Below are positions 1 to 8,023 of a DNA stretch of 64,000 nucleotides, piece after piece. Under the pieces are notes generated by a model. It did no database searches. It was not told the origin of the DNA and saw only the letters and a program-made list of their open reading frames with translations. Position numbers and translations under genes: made by a program. Positions within the stretch are counted from its first letter, which is position 1. Every line of letters starts with the position of its first letter. Source of the stretch: Rhizobium herbae (GTDB lineage: Bacteria > Pseudomonadota > Alphaproteobacteria > Rhizobiales > Rhizobiaceae); NCBI RefSeq assembly GCF_019511375.1, contig NZ_JAEUAO010000004.1, positions 62,001 to 126,000 of the forward strand, read 5' to 3'.

Positions 1-63
1 CCCAAGATTGCGTCGCTGGAGATGTTGGAACGGGCGTGGGACGGGGTGTTTACGGTGGATTAG
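1..63 (+). CDS. C-terminal end of an unidentified protein (partial)
   Basis: An open frame enters from the left edge and stops with TAG at 61-63. Only 20 residues are visible, ending in a Trp-Asp-Gly-Val-Phe-Thr-Val-Asp tail. Codon use is high-GC like its neighbours. There is too little to assign a family. The gene starts outside the window. Confidence 0.5.
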   Translation, partial: PKIASLEMLERAWDGVFTVD

Positions 64-180
64 GAGTGCGCTTGCGGGCATGATCATGCTAACCGCATAG
101 GCCCATGTTAAGGTTTCCGGGAAATACTGGAGTGGCATTTACGAGAGGGGCCGCGGCCCGGCTCGCGGGGAGAAACGCCG

Positions 181-747
181 ATGACCAATATTGTAAATGT
201 TGATGTCGAACCTGACGGCCCAAGGCCGCGCAATGAACAAACGGCCAAACAACCGCCCCGTTCGAAAGGGGTGCCGTTCATCGCCATGGCCTTGTTGCTT
301 CTCCCGTTGAACGCGGGGATCCTGCTTTACACTGCAAAAAATGCCGCCGATGTGCGTGACAGCAGCGAGACGCTGGCGGCGCTGAAGCTATCGATCGACG
401 GGCTGAAGGCGCAGATCGACAAACAGGCGCATACTCTCGCAAGGGGCGAGGACGTGGCGATCATCCGGCAACACGTGGATAACCTGCGGAAGCAAGTTGC
501 CGATCTGGATAACCAGATGGGGTCCAGCCTGTTCGCTTCTTCCGGCGGCGCTCAGATCCTGAGCGCGCCCGGCAAGGATGTAACGCAGCGCATCGCGCCT
601 TCCTTTGGCGCGGCCTCGGCGTATCGCGAGGTTCCGAATGACAGCCTGGCCTCGATCGATGCACAGGGCGTGTCGGTCTCCGACCTGCCGCGCTATGAAC
701 GATCCGTCTCGCCGGAAGGCAAATTGATTCTCCGGAAAGTACAATAG
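181..747 (+). CDS. Hypothetical single-pass inner-membrane protein with coiled coil
   Basis: The 188-residue protein has a basic, proline-rich N-terminus, then one hydrophobic segment at about residues 33-51, followed by a predicted coiled coil at about 55-115 and a low-complexity C-terminal region. This architecture suggests a bitopic protein with a short cytoplasmic tail and a periplasmic coiled coil. The start is supported by GGGGAG just upstream of ATG 181. I do not recognise the family. A TPR lipoprotein lies convergent downstream, and both would be envelope proteins, so a joint envelope or pilus-assembly role is possible but only inferred. Confidence that it is a real gene is good; its function is unknown. 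Confidence 0.75.
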   Translation: MTNIVNVDVEPDGPRPRNEQTAKQPPRSKGVPFIAMALLLLPLNAGILLYTAKNAADVRDSSETLAALKLSIDGLKAQIDKQAHTLARGEDVAIIRQHVDNLRKQVADLDNQMGSSLFASSGGAQILSAPGKDVTQRIAPSFGAASAYREVPNDSLASIDAQGVSVSDLPRYERSVSPEGKLILRKVQ

Positions 748-889
748 TTGCGGGGTAGCGCTTGCGCTGTTTCGTAGGCGGCTGGTGACAACCGCTGCCG
801 TCGATTGGTCTCAAGGACAGCAGAACTCGCAATGCGCCTTTCAGCGGCGCATTGTTCGTTTTTGGCGGCGCTGCTTGCGCCAAGCGGTT

Positions 890-1417
890 CTATCGCTGCG
901 CGACGTTCACGCTGTTCTTCATCAATTCGAGGTTTCGCGCCGTCGTCTCGTTGGCGGGATCGAGTTCGTAGGCCTTGAGGAAATAGCGTCGGGCCTTGGG
1001 AAGGTCACCGCGCAAGAGATGGGAATAGCCGATATTGTTATAGTAAACCGGCGTGTTGCCGATCATCTTCGCGAGCTGCGCATAGGCGCGGTCGGAAGTA
1101 TCGAACCGTCCGATCATATCCGACGATGCCGCAAAGCCGAGCCATGCCGCTGGATCTTGCGGAAAGACTGCAACTGCGCGTTTGTAGATCGCGTATGACT
1201 TTCCGTAGTTCTTTTCCCGGAACTGAAGCTTGCCCGTGGTGATCAATTCGTCGTCCTTGTAGAAGGCGACGGCCGAATCATCAGCGACGGTCTGGGCGCT
1301 GTCGCCAAAAGCAGACATGTCTTCGAGGCTCGAAGACTGGCATCCGGCCAGGGTTGCAACACCGGCAAGCAATAGCGCTAGGCATCTGACCCGCTGCATC
1401 ATCTGAAACGTCACCAT
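890..1417 (-). CDS. TPR-repeat lipoprotein, TadD-like
   Basis: The N-terminus is a type II signal peptide with lipobox Leu-Ala-Gly-Cys (Cys26 from this start; a second Met at codon 6 or 7 may be the true start). Tetratricopeptide repeats follow at about residues 60-165, with typical Trp/Leu, Gly, Tyr, Ala and Pro positions (one repeat begins near YNNIGYSHLLRGDLPKARRY). Known TPR lipoproteins of this size include TadD of Flp/Tad pilus systems and other outer-membrane assembly factors. No other tad genes are visible here, so TadD-like describes architecture rather than a firm function. It is transcribed alone, facing the coiled-coil gene. Confidence 0.8.
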   Translation of the reverse strand: MVTFQMMQRVRCLALLLAGVATLAGCQSSSLEDMSAFGDSAQTVADDSAVAFYKDDELITTGKLQFREKNYGKSYAIYKRAVAVFPQDPAAWLGFAASSDMIGRFDTSDRAYAQLAKMIGNTPVYYNNIGYSHLLRGDLPKARRYFLKAYELDPANETTARNLELMKNSVNVAQR

Positions 1418-1985
1418 TCATACCCCCAACTTTCAGATATCCTAGCGTTGCATAAGTATGCGCTCACGGAAATCCTGATCAAAAAATGCTAACAAAGAAA
1501 CAATCAGCATCGTTGAGTCGCATTAAAGAGACACATCGGCCGTTTGTATAGTGTCGCTCTTGCAACACAGCGCAATGGCAAGGCGAAAATTTTCTCCGAT
1601 GATACGGCTATTTGCGCGAGAGTTTGGTTGGCTTGTGAGCAGCTAATCCTCATTTACGAGGGTGTGGGTTCTGTAGATCAAAGCTACGCGCCGTCTGGGT
1701 TTGTTGAGATGAACGGCTGTCTGCCAGGGTGAGCGGAGGCAACACGAGGCAAACCAGGTTTCCTCGTTCGTCCAACCCGGCCGCTGCCGTTTGTGCCCTG
1801 GCAGCGAACTTTTTGCTCAGGGTCGCTTTAGGTTGCAATTTATCCATCAACGCTTGGGCCTGTTGGCTCCGCCATCTCCGGGCGTCCGGCGATCGCAATC
1901 ATCGCATTCTGCAGCCGCTGTCGCGCAAGCATGCTCGCCAGTGAACTGGTGGCCTTCGGCTTTCATGCCGCCCGAAGGCGTCAAT
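1418..1985. other. 568-bp intergenic region with no recognised gene
   Basis: This stretch lies between the TPR lipoprotein start and the methyltransferase stop. It contains only short overlapping frames without family resemblance or convincing ribosome binding sites. The 1430-1530 part is AT-richer than the flanks and probably holds the promoter of the lipoprotein gene. A GC-rich inverted repeat at about 1949-1980 (CCTTCGG...CCGAAGG) lies just past the methyltransferase stop and could end its transcript, though no T-run follows on that strand. Confidence 0.4.
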
Positions 1986-2798
1986 TCAACCAGCCTTGGT
2001 GGCGCTGATTGCGTAGCGGTGCTGGATGCCGCGGGCCAGGCCCTTGAAGAGATTCCAGTGTTTTGCCTGAGCGCGATGAACTCTGGCGAGGTCGGTATCG
2101 ATCGTCACAGTGTCGAAGCCGCTTTGGCGAAGGAGATCGGCGACCGCCTCCGCGCGTGCCCCTTGCGAGAAATAGACGCGCGAAAGAATGCTGCGATGCG
2201 TATCCATCATTGCCGCCGACGCCTGTACTGCATCGCTCTTCAGGATGCGAAGGCGCGTGCCGAAAACGGCGAGCCTGGAGAGCAGCCGCTCGAGCGGTGT
2301 CGAACTGACGAAGTCGCCGTCGATGATCAGCAGCGTTCCGCCCGGTCTCAAAACCCGCAGCCATTCGGCGAAAGCTGCTTTCGGATCGACCAGCGTCCAG
2401 ACGAGATGCCGGTTGACGATCACGTCATAGGCGTTGTCCGGCTCCATCGTGTTCTCGGCGTCGCCCAGGCGAAAGCTGATGCTGCGCTTGCGGATTTTTG
2501 CCTTGGATTGAGCGCGCTCCATCATCGGCTCCGCCCAATCCATGCCCGTCACCCGAAAGCCCAGGTCATCCATCAGGTGCGAAATGACCCCGGTGCCGCT
2601 GGCAAGATCGAGTGCGGCGCGACCGTTGCCGGGGCCGAGGTGCCGTAGAAACAACTGGTGCCAGGCGGCGCGTTCTTCCTCCGAAAAGATCTCGTGACCG
2701 GGCGACTGGTCGAAGGTTGCGGCCCGTTCGGACCAGTATGCCTTGATCTCCGCGCGTAAGTCGTAGTTCGCCAGTCTTTCGGTATTGCTCATCGTCAT
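1986..2798 (-). CDS. Class I SAM-dependent methyltransferase
   Basis: The 270-residue protein has a Rossmann-type methyltransferase core. Motif I is LDLASGTG (about residues 63-70), an acidic ribose-binding residue lies in the TGMDWAEPM segment, and the post-II region NRHLVWTLVDP is followed by EWLRVLRPGG. It is divergent from the iron-chelate ABC operon and shares its roughly 110-bp promoter region with the iron motif. The substrate is not evident. A role in modifying a chelator or its degradation product is an inference from position only. Other small-molecule methyltransferase roles are equally possible. Confidence 0.85.
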   Translation of the reverse strand: MTMSNTERLANYDLRAEIKAYWSERAATFDQSPGHEIFSEEERAAWHQLFLRHLGPGNGRAALDLASGTGVISHLMDDLGFRVTGMDWAEPMMERAQSKAKIRKRSISFRLGDAENTMEPDNAYDVIVNRHLVWTLVDPKAAFAEWLRVLRPGGTLLIIDGDFVSSTPLERLLSRLAVFGTRLRILKSDAVQASAAMMDTHRSILSRVYFSQGARAEAVADLLRQSGFDTVTIDTDLARVHRAQAKHWNLFKGLARGIQHRYAISATKAG

Positions 2799-2857
2799 CG
2801 TCCCGGATTGCGCCGTGCAGGTTCCTAGCTTTCTGGAATTCTTCTAAAAGATAAAAC

Positions 2858-2886
2858 TTGACTGTCAATATCATGAAAACTAAAAG
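2858..2886 (+). promoter_or_regulatory. Promoter with RirA/IRO-like iron-responsive motif
   Basis: TTGACT (2858-2863) and TAAAAG (2881-2886) are separated by 17 bp. Overlapping the -35 is TGA-N9-TCA at 2859-2873. TGA-N9-TCA is the published core of the rhizobial iron-responsive operator bound by RirA. Its position upstream of a ferric-chelate importer supports iron repression. The short motif can arise by chance, so this rests on motif plus context. Confidence 0.6.
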
Positions 2887-2915
2887 CGCCGCAGTTTCCC
2901 GATGGAGTGAAGACA

Positions 2916-4052
2916 ATGACGATGTTCGGCAGGGTGGCCTTGGCCGCCGTGGGTTTCTGCGCGCTTTTTTCCGGCCTGGCTTTTGCCGGTGAGAAAGTGA
3001 CCATAAAGGATGTCACGGGTCGCGATGTAGAAGTCAGCGTGCCGGTCGAGCATGTCATTCTCGGCGAAGGCCGCCAGATCTATTTCGTGGCGGCACTCGA
3101 CACGGATGCGCCGTTCAGCCGCGTCGTCGGCTGGCGCGACGATTTCAAGAAGGCCGATCTCGACGGCTACAATGAATATCTCGCCAAGTTTCCGGAAATG
3201 GACAAGCTGCCGACCTTCGGCGGCATGAAGGACGGTACCTTCGATATCGAACAGGCCGTTGCGCTTAAGCCCGATGTCATCATCATGAACATCGATGCCA
3301 AGACGGCGACCGAAGAGGCCGGCTATATCGAAAAGCTCGGCAAGGTCGGCATTCCTCTTGTCTATGTCGACTTCCGCGAAAAGCCGATGGAAAACACCGA
3401 GGCCAGCATGCGGGTCATCGGCACGCTGTTGGGCAAACAGGAAAGGGCCGAGGAATTCATTCAGTTTCGGGCTGAGCAGATTGCCCGTGTTACCGACGTC
3501 CTGGCCAAGGCTGATGCCAAGAAGCCGCTGGTGTTCATGGAGCGTGCGGGCGGCTATTCCGACGATTGCTGCATGTCGTTCGGCAATGAGAACTTCGGCA
3601 AGATGGTCGAGCTGGCCGGCGGCGCAAATATGGCCAAGGACATCATTCCGGGCACGTTCGGCACGGTCAATCCCGAGCAGATCATCGCCTCCAATCCGGA
3701 CCAGATCATCGTGACCGGTGCCAACTGGGAACTCTATGTTCCAGGCGGCAACTGGGTCGGAGTCGGCCCGGGTGCTGATCCGAAGGAATCAGTCCGCAAG
3801 CTCGCCAACCTGATGCAGCGCCCCGCGTTCACCGGCGTCAAGGCGGTCAAGGACAACAACGTCCACGCCATCTGGCACCAGTTCTACAATAACCCCTATC
3901 AGTTCGTCGCCGTGCAGCAGATCGCCAAGTGGCTGCATCCGGAATTGTTCAAGGATCTCGATCCCGACGCCACCTTCAAGGAACTGCACGAACGTTTCCT
4001 GCCTGTCGACTACAAGCGCGGCTATTTCGCCTCGCTCGCGGTCGCGGGCTGA
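2916..4052 (+). CDS. Iron-chelate ABC transporter, periplasmic binding protein 1
   Basis: The 378-residue protein begins with a signal peptide (hydrophobic residues about 6-22, AFA-G cleavage near 24). The mature part opens with KVTIKDVTGRDVEVSVP, typical of FecB/BtuF-fold (TroA-like) proteins that bind ferric siderophores, haem or cobalamin. ATG 2916 is preferred over the GTG at 2907 because GGAG (2904-2907) lies 8 bases before it. It is the first gene of a four-gene importer operon. A vicinal Cys pair, DDCC (Cys218-219), is shared with the next gene and is unusual for the family. The exact ligand is unknown; iron is inferred from the upstream operator. Confidence 0.87.
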   Translation: MTMFGRVALAAVGFCALFSGLAFAGEKVTIKDVTGRDVEVSVPVEHVILGEGRQIYFVAALDTDAPFSRVVGWRDDFKKADLDGYNEYLAKFPEMDKLPTFGGMKDGTFDIEQAVALKPDVIIMNIDAKTATEEAGYIEKLGKVGIPLVYVDFREKPMENTEASMRVIGTLLGKQERAEEFIQFRAEQIARVTDVLAKADAKKPLVFMERAGGYSDDCCMSFGNENFGKMVELAGGANMAKDIIPGTFGTVNPEQIIASNPDQIIVTGANWELYVPGGNWVGVGPGADPKESVRKLANLMQRPAFTGVKAVKDNNVHAIWHQFYNNPYQFVAVQQIAKWLHPELFKDLDPDATFKELHERFLPVDYKRGYFASLAVAG

Positions 4053-4071
4053 CGCGAAGGACGGACCGGCC

Positions 4072-4090
4072 GGGGCGGGCTTTCCGCCCC
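4072..4090 (+). other. mRNA hairpin between tandem binding-protein genes
   Basis: GGGGCGG, a 5-base loop and CCGCCCC form a perfect 7-bp stem 20 bases after the first binding-protein stop. No T-run follows, so it is more likely a 3'-end stabiliser or partial attenuator than a full terminator, giving extra binding protein relative to downstream genes. Confidence 0.5.
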
Positions 4091-4128
4091 GATGCATCTG
4101 GTCGAACCGCTGTCGAAGGATTGACATA

Positions 4129-5271
4129 ATGAAGATGCTGACGATCGCGCTGCTGGCGCTCACCGGCCTCGTCGGGGTTGCTACGGAACCGGCACTGGCC
4201 GAGAAAACCGAGATTACAGACGTAACCGGCCGCAGGGTGGAGTTGGAGCTGCCGGCAAAGCGTGTTCTCCTCGGCGAGGCTCGGCAGGTTCATGTGGTTG
4301 CGGCGGTGAAAGGCGACAAGACCTTCGAAACCATCGTCGGCTGGCGTGACGACCTGGTGAAGAAGGACGCGGACACCTATGTGAGCTATCGCGACCGGTT
4401 TCCCGACATCGAGAAACTGCCGCGCTTCGGCTATGTCGGCAACGGCACCTTCGATCTGGAAGCCGCGATCGCGCTCAAGCCGGATGTGCTGACACTCAAT
4501 CTGGAGTCGGTGAAGGCGGCCGAGGAGGCTTCGCTCGTCGAGAAGGCGGAAGCCGCCGGTATTGCCGTCGTCTATCTCGATTTCCGAGTCGATCCGGAAA
4601 AGAACACCGAAGACAGCATAGCCCTGCTTGGCAAAATTTTCGCTGCCGAGGATCAGGCCAAGAAGTTGGCCGACTATCGCCGGGCACAGATTGCCCGGGT
4701 GACGGACCGGCTGGCCGCGGCAAAGCCCGCTTTCCCGAAGGTGTTCATCGAGCGCTCGCCGGGTATTTCCGGTGATGTCGCCTGCTGCCGGACGTTCGGT
4801 CCGGTGAATTTCGGCCGGATGGTGGAGCTTGGAGGCGGCCACAATATCGGTTCCGACGCGATCACGGGCACATTCGGCGATCTCAACCCTGAGCAACTCG
4901 TGGTGGCCGATCCAGACCATGTCATCGTCACCGGCGCCAACTGGGCAGCTGAATCCGATGTCAACCAGTTCGTCAATGTCGGGCCGGGAGCCGATCCGAA
5001 GGCGGCGCGGCAGAGGCTTGCCGATCTGATGCGACGGCCCGCCTTTCCGGGCTTGAAGGCTGTCAAGCAGAACCAGGTCCATGCCATCTGGCACCAGTTC
5101 TACGGCAACCCTTATGATTTCGTCGCCATCCAGCAATTCGCCAAGTGGTTCCATCCGCAGCTTTTCGCCGACCTCGACGCGGAGGAAACCTTCCGGGATT
5201 TCCATAGGAAGTTCCTGCCGGTGGCCTATCGCACGGGGTATTTCATCTCACTCGAAGCGGGAGACATGTGA
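4129..5271 (+). CDS. Iron-chelate ABC transporter, periplasmic binding protein 2
   Basis: The 380-residue protein is a clear paralogue of the upstream gene: the same signal-peptide architecture, the opening TEITDVTGRRVELELP, the shared GWRDD block, the shared VTGANW motif and a near-identical VHAIWHQFYGNPYDFVA stretch. The Cys pair is kept as VACC (Cys219-220). Two binding proteins in tandem before one permease and one ATPase suggest two ligands or ligand forms using one translocator. Its stop overlaps the permease start (TGATG), indicating translational coupling. Confidence 0.87.
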   Translation: MKMLTIALLALTGLVGVATEPALAEKTEITDVTGRRVELELPAKRVLLGEARQVHVVAAVKGDKTFETIVGWRDDLVKKDADTYVSYRDRFPDIEKLPRFGYVGNGTFDLEAAIALKPDVLTLNLESVKAAEEASLVEKAEAAGIAVVYLDFRVDPEKNTEDSIALLGKIFAAEDQAKKLADYRRAQIARVTDRLAAAKPAFPKVFIERSPGISGDVACCRTFGPVNFGRMVELGGGHNIGSDAITGTFGDLNPEQLVVADPDHVIVTGANWAAESDVNQFVNVGPGADPKAARQRLADLMRRPAFPGLKAVKQNQVHAIWHQFYGNPYDFVAIQQFAKWFHPQLFADLDAEETFRDFHRKFLPVAYRTGYFISLEAGDM

Positions 5272-6338
5272 TGACGCTCGCCCTGGTGCAACCCGTTGAA
5301 GCCGCCGGCGGCGGACGCTACCGAGCCCTTGCCTACCGCCGTATTGTCCTGATCCTGTGTCTTGTCGGGGCGCTGTTCCTCAGCATTGCGGTCGACATGG
5401 CGCTCGGACCGGCAAATTATGCGCTGTCCGATGTCCTGAAAGCTTTGTTCAACGCCGCCTCGGTCGATGACCAGCTGCGCGTCGTCATCTGGGATATTCG
5501 CATGCCGATCGCGCTGATGGCGGTCACGGTCGGCGCGTCGCTTTCCGTTGCGGGCGCGCAGATGCAGACGATCCTGGCCAATCCCCTGGCCAGCCCTTTC
5601 ACGCTCGGCATCTCCGCGGCGGCCAGTTTCGGTGCGGCACTGGGGCTCGTCGGGGGAGTGGCAATCTTCCCCGTTGCCGTCCACTATATGGTGCCGATCA
5701 ACGCCTTCCTGATGGCGATGATTGCCGCCCTGTTCATCCATTTTGCCTCGACCATGCGCGGCGTGACTGTCGAGACCATCGTTCTTCTCGGCATAGCACT
5801 GGTCTTCACCTTCAACGCGCTGCTGTCGCTGCTTGAATATCTCGCCTCGGAGCAGGCCCTGGCCGCCGTCGTCTTCTGGACCATGGGCAGTCTCACCAAG
5901 GCGACCTGGGTCAAGGTTGGGGTGACCGGTGCCATACTCGTCTTTGCCGTTCCGCTGTTTGCCCGCCGCGCGTGGGCGCTGACGGCGCTCAGGCTCGGGG
6001 ACGATAAGGCGGCGAGCTTCGGCATCAACGTGCGTGGCCTTCGCCTCGAAACCATGATGCTGGTCAGCCTTCTCGCCGCCATCCCGGTTTCCTTCGTCGG
6101 CACCATTGGCTTTGTCGGTCTGGTTGGACCGCACATTGCGCGCATGCTGGTCGGAGAGGATCAGCGCTTCTTCCTTCCGGCGTCGCTCGTCTGCGGTGCG
6201 CTGCTGCTATCCGCGACCTCGGTCGTCTCGAAGACGATCATTCCGGGCGCCATCCTGCCGATCGGCGTCATCACCGCGCTCGTGGGTGTTCCCTTCTTTT
6301 TCGTGCTCATCTTCAGCAATCGGAGGCGGTCATGGTAA
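5271..6338 (+). CDS. Iron-chelate ABC transporter permease, FecCD family
   Basis: The 355-residue protein has about nine to ten hydrophobic segments and the FecCD hallmarks: RMPIALMAVTVGASLSVAGAQMQ in the N-terminal half (split here as RMPIALM and GASLSVAGAQMQ), NPLASPFTLGIS after it, and FVGLVGPHIARMLVG near the C-terminus, the loop that contacts the ATPase. ATG 5271 overlaps the preceding TGA and has GGGAG seven bases upstream. It forms the inner-membrane channel for both upstream binding proteins and overlaps the ATPase gene by 7 bp. Confidence 0.92.
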   Translation: MTLALVQPVEAAGGGRYRALAYRRIVLILCLVGALFLSIAVDMALGPANYALSDVLKALFNAASVDDQLRVVIWDIRMPIALMAVTVGASLSVAGAQMQTILANPLASPFTLGISAAASFGAALGLVGGVAIFPVAVHYMVPINAFLMAMIAALFIHFASTMRGVTVETIVLLGIALVFTFNALLSLLEYLASEQALAAVVFWTMGSLTKATWVKVGVTGAILVFAVPLFARRAWALTALRLGDDKAASFGINVRGLRLETMMLVSLLAAIPVSFVGTIGFVGLVGPHIARMLVGEDQRFFLPASLVCGALLLSATSVVSKTIIPGAILPIGVITALVGVPFFFVLIFSNRRRSW

Positions 6339-7087
6339 GTCTGGCACTCAAGGGGCTTGGCGCCAAATACGGCAAGCACGTCGCCCTTTCCGGCGTCGAT
6401 ACCGACGTGTTGGTCGGGGGTGCCATCACCGCCGTGATTGGTCCCAATGCGGCGGGCAAATCGACGCTTTTCAAGCGCATTGCCGGTCTCACCTCCGGCC
6501 CCGGCACCGTCTATCTCAGCGATACCGATAAGGGCCCGGAAACGATCTGCTACATGCCGCAGGATACCGGCGCCAATGCGGTCCTGACGGTCTATGAATC
6601 GGTGCTGCTGGCAGCCAAGCAGGGTTCCGGCTGGAAAGTTCACGACCGTGACCTCACGGATATCGATCAGGTCCTGCGGGCGCTGAGGATCGACGATCTC
6701 GCCTTTCGCGGTCTCGGCGAGCTCTCCGGCGGCCAGCGCCAACTCGTGTCGATTGCCCAGGCGCTCGTTCGCAAGCCTGAGATTCTCCTGATGGACGAGC
6801 CGACCTCGGCTCTCGACCTGTTCCGCCAGATCGAGGTGCTGGGCTTCATGAAGGCATTGGCAGTCCGATCGGGCATGGCGGTGCTGATTGCGCTGCACGA
6901 TCTCAATCACGCGCTTCGTTATTGCGACAACACCATTGTCATCGCCGACGGCAAAATGGCCGCCAGCGGCCCGACGGCCGATGTCATAACGCAGGCGATG
7001 CTGCGCGACATCTACCGGGTCGAGGCGCGGCTCGAAGCCTGTTCGCAGGGGAAACCACTGGTGATCGTCGACAGCTCCATTGTTTGA
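6332..7087 (+). CDS. Iron-chelate ABC transporter ATP-binding protein
   Basis: The 251-residue ATPase has Walker A GPNAAGKST at about residues 36-44, signature LSGGQRQLVS, Walker B ILLMDEP and the switch His in IALHDLNHALRY, all typical of the FepC/FecE type. It is the last gene of the operon and overlaps the permease by 7 bp, so translation is coupled. It energises import from the cytoplasmic face. The C-terminal part ends with EARLEACSQGKPLVIVD, as in other siderophore ATPases. Confidence 0.92.
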   Translation: MVSLALKGLGAKYGKHVALSGVDTDVLVGGAITAVIGPNAAGKSTLFKRIAGLTSGPGTVYLSDTDKGPETICYMPQDTGANAVLTVYESVLLAAKQGSGWKVHDRDLTDIDQVLRALRIDDLAFRGLGELSGGQRQLVSIAQALVRKPEILLMDEPTSALDLFRQIEVLGFMKALAVRSGMAVLIALHDLNHALRYCDNTIVIADGKMAASGPTADVITQAMLRDIYRVEARLEACSQGKPLVIVDSSIV

Positions 7088-7214
7088 TCGCAACCTGAAG
7101 GCGATCGGCGCCCAAATACAGTGTCCGGCGGGCCCTTTCCACGCCGATTGTTTCCGGGCAATGCGCAAGTCAACGCTTGTTGCAAAGCCGAGTTGACGAG
7201 CGCGCCATTATGCC

Positions 7215-7231
7215 TCAAGTATTTGACTTGA
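7215..7231. promoter_or_regulatory. Inverted repeat upstream of the GNAT gene
   Basis: TCAAGT-ATTTG-ACTTGA forms a perfect dyad with 6-bp arms about 90 bp upstream of the acetyltransferase start, in an otherwise gene-free 233-bp gap. It resembles a small regulator operator. No regulator is encoded next to it, so the role is speculative. Confidence 0.3.
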
Positions 7232-7320
7232 TGCAGCCTTTGATCATCGAAAGCAACGGATGGCTTGGCGCCATCGAACAGCCAGGCACGGTCACCTGAC
7301 TGCCAGCCGCACGGTTCGAC

Positions 7321-7797
7321 ATGGATTATCTGGTCAATCTCTCACTGGTTAAACCCGTTCCCGGTCTCGACGCGCGGATGGAAAAAGCGGGTGTTACGAT
7401 CCGACGGGCGCTTGCACCGGAGCTTGAACTGGTGACGGGCTGGGTGCGGGAAAAGTTTGGCTCCGGCTGGGCGAGCGAGACTACGGTCGCTTTCGCCCGG
7501 CAGCCGCCGACCTGCTTTCTCGCAACGCGGGCGGGAAAACTCATCGGCTTTGCATGCCATGAATCGATCGCCCGGGGTTTCTTCGGGCCAACCGGAGTCG
7601 ATGAGGCGGCGCGCGGCGGGGGCATCGGCCATGCACTGCTGCTTGCCTGTCTGCTGGATTTGAAGACCATGGGCTACGGCTACGCCATCATCGGCGATGT
7701 CGGCCCATCGGCGTTCTACGAGCGCACTGTGGGTGCTACCCCGATCCCCGATTCGGCCCCCGGCGTCTATGCCGGGCTGCTCAAAAGCGCCGACTGA
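7321..7797 (+). CDS. GNAT-family N-acetyltransferase
   Basis: The 158-residue protein has the GNAT core: a beta strand ATRAGKLIGFACHE, then the acetyl-CoA-binding motif A, where the Q/R-x-x-G-x-G/A consensus appears as ARGGGIGHALLLACL at about residues 99-113, and a C-terminal FYERTVGATPI segment corresponding to motif B. It would transfer an acetyl group from acetyl-CoA to an amine of unknown identity. It appears monocistronic, after the iron operon and converging on the efflux operon. Confidence 0.8.
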   Translation: MDYLVNLSLVKPVPGLDARMEKAGVTIRRALAPELELVTGWVREKFGSGWASETTVAFARQPPTCFLATRAGKLIGFACHESIARGFFGPTGVDEAARGGGIGHALLLACLLDLKTMGYGYAIIGDVGPSAFYERTVGATPIPDSAPGVYAGLLKSAD

Positions 7798-7960
7798 CCT
7801 TTTCTCCGGAGCAGAGATGGTGGCGATTGGACCAAGGCCAATTGCCAGTTTGGAGACGGTCTGGGCGCCGGAGGGGCAGGGGAGAGTCCGGTCTATATGC
7901 TCTGCCTCACCACCGGCCAGCCGCTCAAATTCTACGCTGTGCGTTCTTGCGCTCGCTTGC

Positions 7961-7991
7961 AAAAAAAAGGCGCCGTACAAGTGACGGCGCC
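7961..7991 (-). terminator. Rho-independent terminator of the RND efflux operon
   Basis: GGCGCCGT (7969-7976), a 7-base loop and ACGGCGCC (7984-7991) form a perfect 8-bp stem. On the minus strand it is followed directly by eight T residues (complement of 7961-7968). It lies 33 bases past the stop of the efflux permease gene, fitting an intrinsic terminator for that operon. Confidence 0.85.
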
Positions 7992-8023
7992 GTCGTTCAG
8001 GATGGTGGTGTCGTTGTCGCGGC

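Noticed and set aside
1791..2648. Long plus-strand frame overlapping the methyltransferase
   Set aside because: It runs antisense through a well-supported methyltransferase and has no ribosome binding site or recognisable domain.
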